Shown here: piece after piece, positions 29,477 to 38,534 of the stretch
Numbering within the stretch: position 1 is the stretch's first letter
Layout of the letters: every line of letters begins with the position of its first letter
The notes under the pieces: model-generated
What the model was told of the DNA's origin: nothing
What the model saw: only the letters and a program-made list of their open reading frames with translations
Database searches by the model: none
Translations under genes and position numbers: made by a program
From: Bacteroidota bacterium
GTDB taxonomy: Bacteria > Bacteroidota > Bacteroidia > Bacteroidales > JAAUTT01
Assembly (NCBI GenBank): GCA_030706405.1
Contig: JAUZOO010000006.1
Coordinates: forward strand, 62,001 to 126,000
Length of the DNA stretch: 64,000 nt
Direction: 5' to 3'

Positions 29477-30073
29477 ATGGAAAAGTGTCATAAAGATTTA
29501 GTTTACAATCTTAAAAATAGTGATAGTAATGCCTTCAATTATTTCTACCGATCCTATTATAAGCGAATGTTTAATTTTGCCAATTCCTACCTGAGAGACA
29601 GTTTTGTTGCCGGAAATATTGTTCAGGATACATTTATGTCGCTTTGGGAACATCGGGAAAAATTAGACCCAGAATTAAACCTACCGGCATATTTACTTAC
29701 CACTGTAAAAAATAAAGCCTTAAACCACCTTCGCCGGCAGACTGTTAAAGCTAAAGTCGAAAAAAATGTAGAAAATCAGGCTACACGCGAGCTTGAACTC
29801 CGTTGTGCCACATTGATGGCCTGTGACCCTGGGCAGATGTTTCATTCCGATGTTGAAGGCATCATTCATAAAACGATGGAGTCGCTTTCGCCCCAATGTA
29901 AGAAGGTTGTTGCAATGAGCCGTTTTGAGGGGTTGACTAATAAGGAGATAGCTTCCCGATTAGGCGTTTCGGAAAAGGCCATAGAGTTTCATATCTCTAA
30001 GGCATTAAAATTGTTTAGGGAGAATCTTAAAGATTATCTTGTATTTATTCTATTAATATTGAATGTTTTATGA
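29477..30073 (+). CDS. ECF RNA polymerase sigma factor (FecI-like)
   Basis: Extracytoplasmic-function sigma factor of the Bacteroides type, 198 residues. Sigma region 2 lies at about 10-80 (YFYRSYYKRMFNFANSY, NIVQDTFMSLWEHRE). Sigma region 4 lies at about 130-185 with the HTH GLTNKEIASRLGVSEKAIEF. It directs RNA polymerase to the downstream susC operon when released by FecR. It sits 63 bases before fecR, the standard order for a trans-envelope sigma system. A short hydrophobic C-terminal tail (YLVFILLILNVL) is typical of this expanded family. Confidence 0.95.
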   Translation: MEKCHKDLVYNLKNSDSNAFNYFYRSYYKRMFNFANSYLRDSFVAGNIVQDTFMSLWEHREKLDPELNLPAYLLTTVKNKALNHLRRQTVKAKVEKNVENQATRELELRCATLMACDPGQMFHSDVEGIIHKTMESLSPQCKKVVAMSRFEGLTNKEIASRLGVSEKAIEFHISKALKLFRENLKDYLVFILLILNVL

Positions 30074-30136
30074 AATGGTCGGGTTGGCTCATGAACTTTG
30101 TCCGTTCGATAGTTTTTTTATTAGAGGAGGCTTTGT

Positions 30137-31108
30137 ATGAATAAAGAATATATTATACGATATTTTTCCGGAGAGCTTGCAGAGCATGAGGAAAAGGCTT
30201 TGCTCGATTGGATTGACGAGAGTGAAGCTAACCGGAAAGAGTTTTTCAGAGAAAGGGAATTGTGGGATATGTTGTTGCTGAATACTCCGGATACAGATTT
30301 TGAAATGCATAGGATGGAGGCCAAGGATAACATCAAGATGTCTCAAATAAGGTCCCGCAGATGGATTACGGAGATTATTAAAATGGCCGCAGTGGTTATT
30401 TTGGCATTTGGTGCAGGTATGTGGCTAACCTTAAAATACGGGATTAAAGCAGATTCTATACGTACGAATACGGTTGAAGTCCCTGTAGGCCAACGGACTA
30501 GTTTAACCTTGTCAGACGGAACCAAAGTGTGGTTAAATTCCCAGAGCCATCTTACATTTCCCGATCACTTCGACAAGAATAACCGAACCGTACAGCTTGA
30601 TGGCGAAGCTTTGTTCGATGTGGTGCATAACGAAAATGCTCCGTTTTTGGTAAATACATCTTCATGCAGGGTAAGGGTTCTTGGAACAAAATTTAATGTT
30701 TTTGCCTATAAAAATAGTCCAATATTCGAAACTACCCTAGTACGGGGGAAGGTGGAATTAACGCCCAATGTGACAGGAGCTGTGCCTACTGAATTAGAGC
30801 CTTCCCAACAATTTGTATATAATGTGCAAAGTCATAAAACGAATATCCGCGAAGTTGATACACAGGAGTATGAAACATGGGTTGACGGGGTGCTAACCTT
30901 TAATGATCAGCCGTTTTCGTCAATAGTTCAGCGGTTGGAACGATACTACGAAGTGACTATAATCGTTAACGATCCTGAGTTGCTCGATTTTAGGTTTACC
31001 GGTAAATTCCGTTATACAGATCCGTTATCCGTTATTTTGGATGTGGTAAAGAAATATAAATCATTTCGGTATACCGAAGAAGGAACTAAAATAACAATTT
31101 ATAAATAG
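30137..31108 (+). CDS. FecR-like anti-sigma factor, copy 1
   Basis: Inner-membrane anti-sigma factor, 323 residues. A cytoplasmic N-terminal sigma-binding region is followed by a TM helix at about 82-98, then a periplasmic FecR domain (VPVGQRTSLTLSDGTKVWLNS, LDGEALFDVVHNENAPFLV) and a C-terminal DUF4974/STN-like module from about 250 (VLTFNDQPFSSIVQRLERYY). It is the direct partner of the sigma gene upstream. A second, highly similar FecR follows at 31651, so this is a recent tandem duplication. It should receive a signal from the STN domain of SusC at 33 kb. Confidence 0.95.
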   Translation: MNKEYIIRYFSGELAEHEEKALLDWIDESEANRKEFFRERELWDMLLLNTPDTDFEMHRMEAKDNIKMSQIRSRRWITEIIKMAAVVILAFGAGMWLTLKYGIKADSIRTNTVEVPVGQRTSLTLSDGTKVWLNSQSHLTFPDHFDKNNRTVQLDGEALFDVVHNENAPFLVNTSSCRVRVLGTKFNVFAYKNSPIFETTLVRGKVELTPNVTGAVPTELEPSQQFVYNVQSHKTNIREVDTQEYETWVDGVLTFNDQPFSSIVQRLERYYEVTIIVNDPELLDFRFTGKFRYTDPLSVILDVVKKYKSFRYTEEGTKITIYK

Positions 31109-31170
31109 CCGTTATTTTCAACCAAAGGAGGTTGGTGAAGAAGATAACATCTGTTGACTAAAATAAAAAA

Positions 31171-31230
31171 CCGGGAGATGCTGCTACATCGCCCGGCAGG
31201 TATAGATGGTCATTTTTAAGTACGAACCTT
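31171..31230 (+). ncRNA. Hairpin-plus-tail element, copy 1
   Basis: A hairpin with outer arms CCGGG/CCCGG (31171-31175, 31192-31196), inner arms GATG/CATC, and loop CTGCTA. A 21-base spacer leads to the constant tail AAGTACGAACCTT at 31218-31230. Two further copies precede susC. The loop and tail are constant while the inner stem covaries between copies, which argues for an RNA structure. Function is unknown; candidates are a leader RNA, attenuator or processing site of the fecR-susC mRNA. Confidence 0.55.
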
Positions 31231-31285
31231 CAATGTCAATCTAATACCAAGCAAAAATACGAAAAAACTTTGAATTTCAGGCGGT
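31231..31285 (+). pseudogene. Decayed susC start region
   Basis: Downstream of hairpin copy 1, the sequence from CTAATACCAAG through AAAAAACTTTG parallels the true susC start region at 32926-32962 (CTAAAACGAAG, then ATGAGAAAACTTTG), but the ATG has become ATA and no transporter frame follows. I read it as the scar of a duplicated susC whose body was lost. Confidence 0.4.
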
Positions 31286-31650
31286 TCTTTTAGAGAATGC
31301 CTTGAGGATTTAACGTTAAACTAACCTCAAAATGCACTCGTTACAAATAAGTGCGAGCTGTTCAATTTAAAATAAGTTTTTGGTCAACGACATTGAATTT
31401 CGGATACGAAAAGATTTGAGCGTCGTGGTTTTTACCCTACCTTACTTTCTGAAAAAGATTTCATTCTGTTTAGCAAGAAAAATATCCCTTAAGAAACGTT
31501 AGTGTTAATTTTTTTTGAAAGATATATTGTACTGAAAATTAATTTGTTGTACTGTTATGAAGATGTTTGGTTAGAAAAATAGGAAATTTTAAAGATTTTA
31601 CTTAGGGTTATTGTCCATTCGATTGTTTTATCATTAACAGGGAACGTAGC
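31286..31650. other. Gap between fecR copies
   Basis: No gene is recognised. The last 40 bases (about 31609-31650, TTGTCCATTCGATTGTTTT) closely parallel the sigma-fecR junction at about 30096-30136, showing that the duplicated unit included sequence upstream of fecR. The sigma gene body itself was not retained. Confidence 0.5.
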
Positions 31651-32625
31651 ATGGACAGGAATATTTTTATACGATATTTTACCGGAACGCTTACAAAGCA
31701 AGAGGAAAAAGCTTTGCTTGATTGGATTGATAATAGCGAATCCAACCGTGAAGAATTTCTCAGGGAAAGAAAGTTATGGGATATGCTGATGCTGAATTCC
31801 CCGAATGTAGATACTGTAAAATCCGAATCGGTGGGGGAGGCGAAAGTTAAGCCATTCCGGTCGGCTTCGGGACGGTGGTTTTCTGAGTTTGTTAAAATTG
31901 CCGCAGTTTTTATTGTTGCCTATGGTGCCGGAACCTGGTTTACCTTAAAGCAAAGCAAGTCTCGAGGCGAAATGGTATTTATGAATACGGTGGAAGTGCC
32001 TGTAGGCCAACGTACTCATTTAACGCTTTCCGATGGAACCAAGGTTTGGTTAAACTCCCAAACCCGATTTACATTTCCCAACCGGTTTAGTAAAGATAAC
32101 CGGACTGTACAGCTCGATGGCGAAGCTATGTTTGATGTGGTACATAATGAGAATGCCCCGTTTTTGGTAAAAACTTCAACGCATCAGGTAAAAGTGTTAG
32201 GCACACTGTTTAATGTGTTCGCTTATAAAAACAGCCCTGTTTTTGAAACTACCCTTGTTAGGGGGAAAGTTGTATTAACGCCCAATCAGTCTGGTGCTTT
32301 GTCTACGGAATTATACCCGTCGCAACAATTCGTATATAATGCCATAAATCATAAAATAGAAGTTAAGGAAGTTGATACTCAGGAATATATGACATGGATT
32401 GAAGGGGTGCTAACCTTTAATGACCAACCGTTTTCTTCTATCGTTCAACGGTTGGAACGATATTACGAAGTGGACATTGAGGTCAACTATCCTGAATTAT
32501 TGGATTTCAGGTTTACCGGTAAGTTTCGCTGTACCGATCCATTACCAGTGATTTTAAATGTAGTAAAGCGTTATAAATCTTTTCGATATTCCGAAGAAGG
32601 AAATAAGATCATTATTTATAAGTAA
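31651..32625 (+). CDS. FecR-like anti-sigma factor, copy 2
   Basis: 324-residue paralogue of the preceding FecR with the same layout: cytoplasmic sigma-binding region, TM helix at about 82-98, FecR domain and DUF4974-like C-terminal module. Most of the periplasmic part is nearly identical to copy 1 (VPVGQRTHLTLSDGTKVWLNS, LTFNDQPFSSIVQRLERYY), while the segment at 52-75 just before the helix differs most. It has no sigma gene of its own but is the copy nearest to susC. It may compete for the same sigma factor or partner a remote one. Both copies appear intact. Confidence 0.93.
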   Translation: MDRNIFIRYFTGTLTKQEEKALLDWIDNSESNREEFLRERKLWDMLMLNSPNVDTVKSESVGEAKVKPFRSASGRWFSEFVKIAAVFIVAYGAGTWFTLKQSKSRGEMVFMNTVEVPVGQRTHLTLSDGTKVWLNSQTRFTFPNRFSKDNRTVQLDGEAMFDVVHNENAPFLVKTSTHQVKVLGTLFNVFAYKNSPVFETTLVRGKVVLTPNQSGALSTELYPSQQFVYNAINHKIEVKEVDTQEYMTWIEGVLTFNDQPFSSIVQRLERYYEVDIEVNYPELLDFRFTGKFRCTDPLPVILNVVKRYKSFRYSEEGNKIIIYK

Positions 32626-32688
32626 TAAATTTTTAAAATAAAGGTACATGATAACATAAACAACTATTGCCGTAAATCGTAAAATAAG

Positions 32689-32749
32689 CCGTGAGGAGCT
32701 GCTACTCCCCCTTGGCAGATTTAGACGTCTCATTTCAAGTACGAACCTT
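32689..32749 (+). ncRNA. Hairpin-plus-tail element, copy 2
   Basis: Second copy: inner stem GGAG/CTCC around the same CTGCTA loop, imperfect outer stem beginning CC and ending GG, a 21-base spacer, then AAGTACGAACCTT at 32737-32749. Compared with copy 1, two inner base pairs are changed on both sides and pairing is kept. Confidence 0.55.
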
Positions 32750-32856
32750 ACAAATATCCGGTCCTATTTATTTAAGCGGATTTTTATTTTTCAACACTAA
32801 TAACTAACTAAAAACTAACTCTATGATAACGTAACCTAGCTTATTTTAATTGTAAG

Positions 32857-32918
32857 CCGAGGCGGTGCTGCTACATCACCCGGTAAATACATAAGATTCA
32901 TTTACAAGTACGAACCTT
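32857..32918 (+). ncRNA. Hairpin-plus-tail element, copy 3 (susC leader)
   Basis: Third copy: inner stem GGTG/CATC with one G-U pair, loop CTGCTA, outer CCG/CGG, a 22-base spacer, then AAGTACGAACCTT at 32906-32918. It lies 25 bases upstream of the susC ATG at 32944 and is therefore part of the susC 5' leader if transcription starts further upstream. About 105 bases separate it from copy 2. Confidence 0.55.
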
Positions 32919-32943
32919 TATATCAATCTAAAACGAAGTGAAA

Positions 32944-35900
32944 ATGAGAAAACTTTGTACTTATGTGGGTTTCCCTCATGGAAATCCGCATAAAAAACTA
33001 TGGTTAACAATGAAACTTACCACACTGCTAATTTTGTTTAACCTGGCTCAGCTTACAGCCAGTGAAGTATTCTCGCAAAATGCAAAAGTCTGTATAAATG
33101 TTGACAGAAGTTCGATAGAAGAAGTATTGAACAAGATAGAAAAGCAAACCTCTTATTTGTTTTTTTATAATAAGAAGTTAGTAAGTCTTGATAAGCAAGT
33201 ATCTCTTAATGTAACCAATAAAAGTGTTGCAGAGGTTTTAAATCAGTTGTTTTCAGGGTCAAATGTGGGGTATAGCATGGTTAAGGATTATATAATCCTG
33301 GCCAAGAAGGAAAATAAGTTCCTTCCGGTTATGGCATCCTCCGTTCAAAAACAAAAAGTTACCGGTATTATTACCGATGCAATGACCGGAGGCCCGCTTC
33401 CGGGAGCCTCTGTTGTTATTGACGGAACAACAACTGGCGTTGCTTCAAATTCGGAAGGTAAGTTTACTATTGAAGTTCCGGATGAGAATGCCGTTTTAGT
33501 GTTTTCGTTCATGGGATATATAACACAAAAAATTCAGGTTAAAAACAAGGATCTGATCATGGTTTCGCTGGCTCCGGACGTAAAAACACTGAACGATGTT
33601 GTTGTTACAGCCTATGGTAAAAAGGAAAGGAAAGAGGCAATAGTTGGTTCCGTTACAAGTATTAAACCCGCTGAATTAAAGATTCCTGCAAGTAACCTTA
33701 CCAGTGCCTTAGCCGGCCAGATTGCAGGACTTGTATCTTACCAATCCAGTGGCCAGCCCGGACAGGATAATGCTACTTTTTTTATAAGGGGTGTAACTAC
33801 ATTCGGATATAACAAGTCTCCGCTAATCCTGATTGATAATGTGGAATTATCGGCCTCAGACCTGGCACGGTTACAGGTGGATGATATCGCAAGTTTTTCT
33901 ATTCTTAAAGATGCAAGTGCAACGGCGTTGTACGGGGCTCGCGGAGCCAACGGGGTTATTCTCGTATCTACCAAGGAAGGGAAAGCAGGTGACCATCCTG
34001 TAATTAATCTGAGGATGGAAAATTCAATATCACAGTCGGTTAAAACACTGGAACTAGCCGATCCGATTACCTATATGAAACTTTACAACGAAGCGACAAT
34101 TATGCGTGATCCTCTGAGCCAATTACCGTTTACCCAGAATGATATAATAAACAGACAAGCAACCCTGCAAAATGCTCCGGGAAGTAATAAGTATGTTTAT
34201 CCTGCGGTAGATTGGCTGGGTATGATGTTTAAGAAGAATGCTCCAACTCAGCGAACCGATTTGAGCGTAAGTGGTGGTGGGGCTGTGGCTCGTTATTATG
34301 TAACAGGTTCATATAGTGTTGATCATGGTATCTTGAATGAAGATAAGGCAAATAATACCAATACGAACGTTAAGTTTCAGAATTATCAACTTCGTTCCAA
34401 TATCAATATCAACCTTACCAAAACAACAGAACTTGTAGTTCGGCTATCCGGAAATTTTAATGAATACAATGGACCTCTTTCGGCCGACGGTTCGTTTTCT
34501 ACCGATTTGTATAATCTGGCAATGCATACAAGTCCGGTTGCATTCCCTGCATTCTTCCCTGCCGACTCGGCAAATCGGAATACCAAACATATTTTGTTTG
34601 GGAACGCAGGCGGAGATAATAATATAAAATATTCCAACCCGTACGCAGCATTGTTAAGAGGGCATAAAAACTATTCGGAATCACGCATGTCCGCTCAGTT
34701 AGAGTTTAATCAAAAGCTTGATTTTATAACAGAAGGACTTACATTTCATGGGTTGTTTAATACCAACAGGTACTCTTATTTTGATTCGCAAAACGCCTAT
34801 TCGCCATTTTACTATAGCGTAGGAGCTTATGATAAAGCGACCAATCAGTATACTTTAACATGGCTTAACCCAAACCCAACGGGTGCAAATGTGGCTACTG
34901 AATATCTTCAATATCAGCCAGGTTCGACTTCAATTAATACCTTTCTTTATCTTCAGGGAGCTATGGAATACTCGCGGAAATTCGGAGACCATAGCTTAAG
35001 CGGGTCATTAATTACAACTCGTCAGCAAACAGTTTATGCTAATGCGGGTACATTGTTAAATTCGTTGCCATACAGAAATTTAGGTTTAGCTGGTCGTGCT
35101 ACGTATTCGTATAAAAACCGATATTTCTTAGAATATAACTTCGGGTATAATGGTTCAGAACGTTTTTCAGCTAATCACAGGTACGGTTTTTTCCCTACTA
35201 TCGGGGCTTCGTGGGTCGTATCTAATGAAAAATTTTGGACTGACGGTTTGAGTAAGATCGTTAACCGTTTGAAAGTTAGGGCCAGCTATGGACTGGTTGG
35301 TAATGATAATATTGGTTCTCAGCGTTTTTTCTACCTCTCGGATGTGAACCTGAACGGAGGAAACTTTGCCTATTTCGGTACCAATAATGGATATTTCCGT
35401 AACGGGGTAAAAATAAATAATTACGAAAATTCCAATGTTACCTGGGAAACTTCAAGACAATTAAACTTAGGTACAGAATTGATGCTATTTAACAGTCTTA
35501 GTTTAACAGCTGAGGTTTATAAGTATCATCGCTATAATATTTTACAGTCAAGAAGTTCCATACCTTCTACTGAAGGGCTCGAAGCGGCAATAAGTGCTAA
35601 TATTGGTGCTGCAGATTCTAAAGGGATTGATTTATCTGCAGATTATAAGAAGGAATTTAACAGGGATGTGTGGATTTCGGGAAGAGCCAATTTTACTTAC
35701 GCAACAAGCAAGTATACTCAATACGAGGAACCTCAATATCCGGAGCCTTGGAGACATGTTGTTGGACAACAGATTAATCGAACTTGGGGGTATGTGGCAG
35801 AGCGGCTATTTGTGGATGATAAAGAAGCTGAAAATTCGCCTTCACAAATATTCTCTACAAATGGAACAGCTCCTAAAGGGGGAGATATAAAATACCGGGA

Positions 35901-36468
35901 TTTGAATAGTGATGGAAAAATTGACGGTAAAGACGTTACCTTCTTGGGCTATCCGTCTGTTCCAGAAATTGTTTACGGCTATGGCTTATCCACAGGGTAT
36001 AAATCGTTTGATTTATCGGCATTTTTTCAGGGGCAGGCTCATGTGTCCTTCTTTATGGATCCATCAAGGGTAAGTCCGTATATCCAAAGTCCAGATGCTT
36101 ATATGAATGGAAATACCCAGTTATTAAAGGCTTTTGCCGATAGTCACTGGTCGCCTGAAAACCAGGATTTATATGCTTTATATCCGCGACTCGGGACTAC
36201 CGGAGCTCAGATTGAAAATAACCGACAAACCAGTACCTGGTGGATGCGTAGCGGAAGTTTCTTGAGACTTAAATCGTTGGAAGTAGGCTATACTTTGCCC
36301 GACAAGCTGACAAAGCGGGTACATATTACGAAATGCAGGGTGTATTTTAATGGATTGAATTTATATACCTGGAGCGCATTTAAATTATGGGATCCTGAAT
36401 TAGGAGGCAACGGTTTTGCCTATCCAATACAGAAGGTATTTAATTTAGGGCTTAATGTAACTTTTTAA
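32944..36468 (+). CDS. SusC-like TonB-dependent transducer with STN domain (PUL 2)
   Basis: Outer-membrane importer and signal transducer. Numbering is from the GTG at 32938; the ATG at 32944 is preferred. A long N-terminal region with signal peptide cut near EVFSQ is followed by an STN domain at about 49-124 (RSSIEEVLNKIEKQTSYLFF), a carboxypeptidase-regulatory-like domain at about 140-212, the conserved LNDVVVTAYG containing the TonB box, plug domain with ILKDASATALYGARGANGV, and a barrel ending LGLNVTF. The STN domain is the part that contacts FecR in trans-envelope regulation, which matches the upstream sigma and two fecR genes. It pairs with SusD 23 bases downstream. Confidence 0.96.
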   Translation: MRKLCTYVGFPHGNPHKKLWLTMKLTTLLILFNLAQLTASEVFSQNAKVCINVDRSSIEEVLNKIEKQTSYLFFYNKKLVSLDKQVSLNVTNKSVAEVLNQLFSGSNVGYSMVKDYIILAKKENKFLPVMASSVQKQKVTGIITDAMTGGPLPGASVVIDGTTTGVASNSEGKFTIEVPDENAVLVFSFMGYITQKIQVKNKDLIMVSLAPDVKTLNDVVVTAYGKKERKEAIVGSVTSIKPAELKIPASNLTSALAGQIAGLVSYQSSGQPGQDNATFFIRGVTTFGYNKSPLILIDNVELSASDLARLQVDDIASFSILKDASATALYGARGANGVILVSTKEGKAGDHPVINLRMENSISQSVKTLELADPITYMKLYNEATIMRDPLSQLPFTQNDIINRQATLQNAPGSNKYVYPAVDWLGMMFKKNAPTQRTDLSVSGGGAVARYYVTGSYSVDHGILNEDKANNTNTNVKFQNYQLRSNININLTKTTELVVRLSGNFNEYNGPLSADGSFSTDLYNLAMHTSPVAFPAFFPADSANRNTKHILFGNAGGDNNIKYSNPYAALLRGHKNYSESRMSAQLEFNQKLDFITEGLTFHGLFNTNRYSYFDSQNAYSPFYYSVGAYDKATNQYTLTWLNPNPTGANVATEYLQYQPGSTSINTFLYLQGAMEYSRKFGDHSLSGSLITTRQQTVYANAGTLLNSLPYRNLGLAGRATYSYKNRYFLEYNFGYNGSERFSANHRYGFFPTIGASWVVSNEKFWTDGLSKIVNRLKVRASYGLVGNDNIGSQRFFYLSDVNLNGGNFAYFGTNNGYFRNGVKINNYENSNVTWETSRQLNLGTELMLFNSLSLTAEVYKYHRYNILQSRSSIPSTEGLEAAISANIGAADSKGIDLSADYKKEFNRDVWISGRANFTYATSKYTQYEEPQYPEPWRHVVGQQINRTWGYVAERLFVDDKEAENSPSQIFSTNGTAPKGGDIKYRDLNSDGKIDGKDVTFLGYPSVPEIVYGYGLSTGYKSFDLSAFFQGQAHVSFFMDPSRVSPYIQSPDAYMNGNTQLLKAFADSHWSPENQDLYALYPRLGTTGAQIENNRQTSTWWMRSGSFLRLKSLEVGYTLPDKLTKRVHITKCRVYFNGLNLYTWSAFKLWDPELGGNGFAYPIQKVFNLGLNVTF

Positions 36469-36491
36469 CTTGAATATCAAGACTTAAGATT

Positions 36492-38399
36492 ATGAAATTA
36501 AAGAAATATTTCTATCTGATAGCGCTTACACTCCTAAGTACATCATGTAAAGATTACCTGGATGTAACCCCCGATAATGTTGGTACACTTGATTATGCAT
36601 TTCGGAACCGCAACGAAGCAGAAAATTATCTTTTTAGTTGCTATGCTCAGTTGCAACAGCTTAACTGGACCGAAAATAATGCAGGCTTTACAACTTCTGC
36701 CGAGATTGTTTATCCTAACAATTTAACATCTCATCCAATTAGCGAAACCGGATTTAATCTTATTCGAGGAACTCAGACCTCGGCAAATCCGGGCCTCAAT
36801 TTTTGGGATGGTCAAAATGGCGGACAAGCACTTTATGTTACCATTCGCCGGTGCAATATTATGCTTGAAAATATTAACGAACCTATCGACCTTACTTTAA
36901 CAGAAAAGAAGAGATGGATAGCTGAAGTTAAATTTCTGAAGGCGTATTATCACTATTATTTACTCAGATTGTATGGGCCAGTTCCATTGATGAAGGAAAA
37001 TCATTCTATTCAGGCTACAGCCGAAGAGGTTCGGGTGAAGCGGGCTCCGGTCGATTCCGTAGTCAATTATATAGTATCGCAGCTTGATGAAGCTATTCCA
37101 GATCTTCCTCCTGTAATTACAAATCAGGCAAAGGAGCTGGGCCGGATTACTCAAACGATAGCTCTTGCCGTAAAGGCCGAAGTATTAACAACAGCAGCCA
37201 GTCCTTTATTTAATGGGAATCCTGATTATGCAGGGGTGAAAAATAGTGATGGCGAAGCGTTGTTTTCAAGTACATATGATCCCAATAAGTGGGTAAAAGC
37301 TGCCGATGCCTGTAAAGCCGCTATAGATATGAGTGAATCACAAGGAAATAAATTATATAGTTTTCAGGCTCCGGCAACAATTACTTTATTGTCGGACACT
37401 TTGAAAAGGGAGCTATCTATCCAAAATGCGGTGACAGAAAAGTGGGAAGTCAATCCGGAATTAATCTGGGCATTGAACCCGACCTTTCAATACCAGGGAT
37501 ATTGTACACCGAGGATGACCCCTAAGTCGGTTGTAAATATTTTTTCAAATCCGTCAACTTTTGCAGTACCTATTGCTATTCAGGAGCTTTTTTATACCAA
37601 CAACGGTTTGCCTATCAATGAGGATAAGACCTGGGATTATGCTAATCGGAATACTCTGCAAACGGGCGATGATGTAAACCGGTTTTATATAAAGAATGGT
37701 TACACAACCATTAAGGGTCATTTTAATCGCGAACCTCGGTTCTATGCAAGTATCGCTTTTGACGGTGGAATCTGGTTTGGAAATGGAGTTTTGGATCAAA
37801 ACAATGCATTGTATGTACAGGCCCGGGGAAATACCTCTATGGCTGGGCCAAAGGACCTTAGCCGTATTAATATAACCGGTTATTGGCCTAAAAAGCTGGT
37901 TAATTACCTTTCGGTTTATGACGATGGTTTCCAGTCAATTGATTTTCATATGCCGCTTATTCGGTTATCCGGACTGTATCTTTTATATGCAGAGGCACTG
38001 AATGAAGTTAGCGGGCCTTCAGCAACCGTATATAAATATATCGACAAGGTAAGGGAACGCGCAGGGGTTCCGGGAATTCAGACCGCTTGGGCCAGCTATG
38101 CCAAGAATCCTTCTAAAATTACCACCCAGGATGGGTTACGTACGATAATTCATCAGGAAAGAAGGATCGAATTGTGCTTTGAAGCCCAGAGTGGCTGGGA
38201 TTTGCGTCGTTGGAAAGAATTACAGAGTGTGTTAAGCGTTCCCGTACAAGGATGGAGTATTTACGAAACTCAGGCTCTGAATTATTATCGTCCTCGTACT
38301 GTGATTACCCCGATTTTTGGATTGAAAAATTATCTGTGGCCGATCAAGGACGACGATCTGATAGTAAATAAAAATCTGGTTCAAAATCCGGGTTGGTAG
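36492..38399 (+). CDS. SusD-like/RagB glycan-binding lipoprotein (PUL 2)
   Basis: Surface lipoprotein of 635 residues that caps the adjacent SusC. The signal ends in LLSTSC. SusD landmarks are KRWIAEVKFLKAYYHYYLLRLYG in the TPR-like core, VKAEVLTTAASPLFNG, the domain around LLYAEALNEV, and the C-terminal IHQERRIELCFEAQSGWDLRRWK segment. It follows SusC by 23 bases and precedes two surface lipoproteins, forming the binding/import complex of the second PUL. Confidence 0.95.
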   Translation: MKLKKYFYLIALTLLSTSCKDYLDVTPDNVGTLDYAFRNRNEAENYLFSCYAQLQQLNWTENNAGFTTSAEIVYPNNLTSHPISETGFNLIRGTQTSANPGLNFWDGQNGGQALYVTIRRCNIMLENINEPIDLTLTEKKRWIAEVKFLKAYYHYYLLRLYGPVPLMKENHSIQATAEEVRVKRAPVDSVVNYIVSQLDEAIPDLPPVITNQAKELGRITQTIALAVKAEVLTTAASPLFNGNPDYAGVKNSDGEALFSSTYDPNKWVKAADACKAAIDMSESQGNKLYSFQAPATITLLSDTLKRELSIQNAVTEKWEVNPELIWALNPTFQYQGYCTPRMTPKSVVNIFSNPSTFAVPIAIQELFYTNNGLPINEDKTWDYANRNTLQTGDDVNRFYIKNGYTTIKGHFNREPRFYASIAFDGGIWFGNGVLDQNNALYVQARGNTSMAGPKDLSRINITGYWPKKLVNYLSVYDDGFQSIDFHMPLIRLSGLYLLYAEALNEVSGPSATVYKYIDKVRERAGVPGIQTAWASYAKNPSKITTQDGLRTIIHQERRIELCFEAQSGWDLRRWKELQSVLSVPVQGWSIYETQALNYYRPRTVITPIFGLKNYLWPIKDDDLIVNKNLVQNPGW

Positions 38400-38534
38400 T
38401 CCCGATATTGTATAACGATAATTAATTTACAGAGTTATGAACGCCTGAAGGATTTCTGCAAAGTTTATCCCATAGCAAATGTGAAACATGCAGGAGTAAT
38501 AATGACGGTCTATTTACCTATAAAATTTAATAAA

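Noticed and set aside
31171-32918. Possibility that the three hairpin elements form a CRISPR-like array or an insertion sequence end
   Set aside because: The copies are imperfect, far apart (about 1.5 kb and 0.1 kb), have no regular spacers, and no transposase or Cas gene is nearby.
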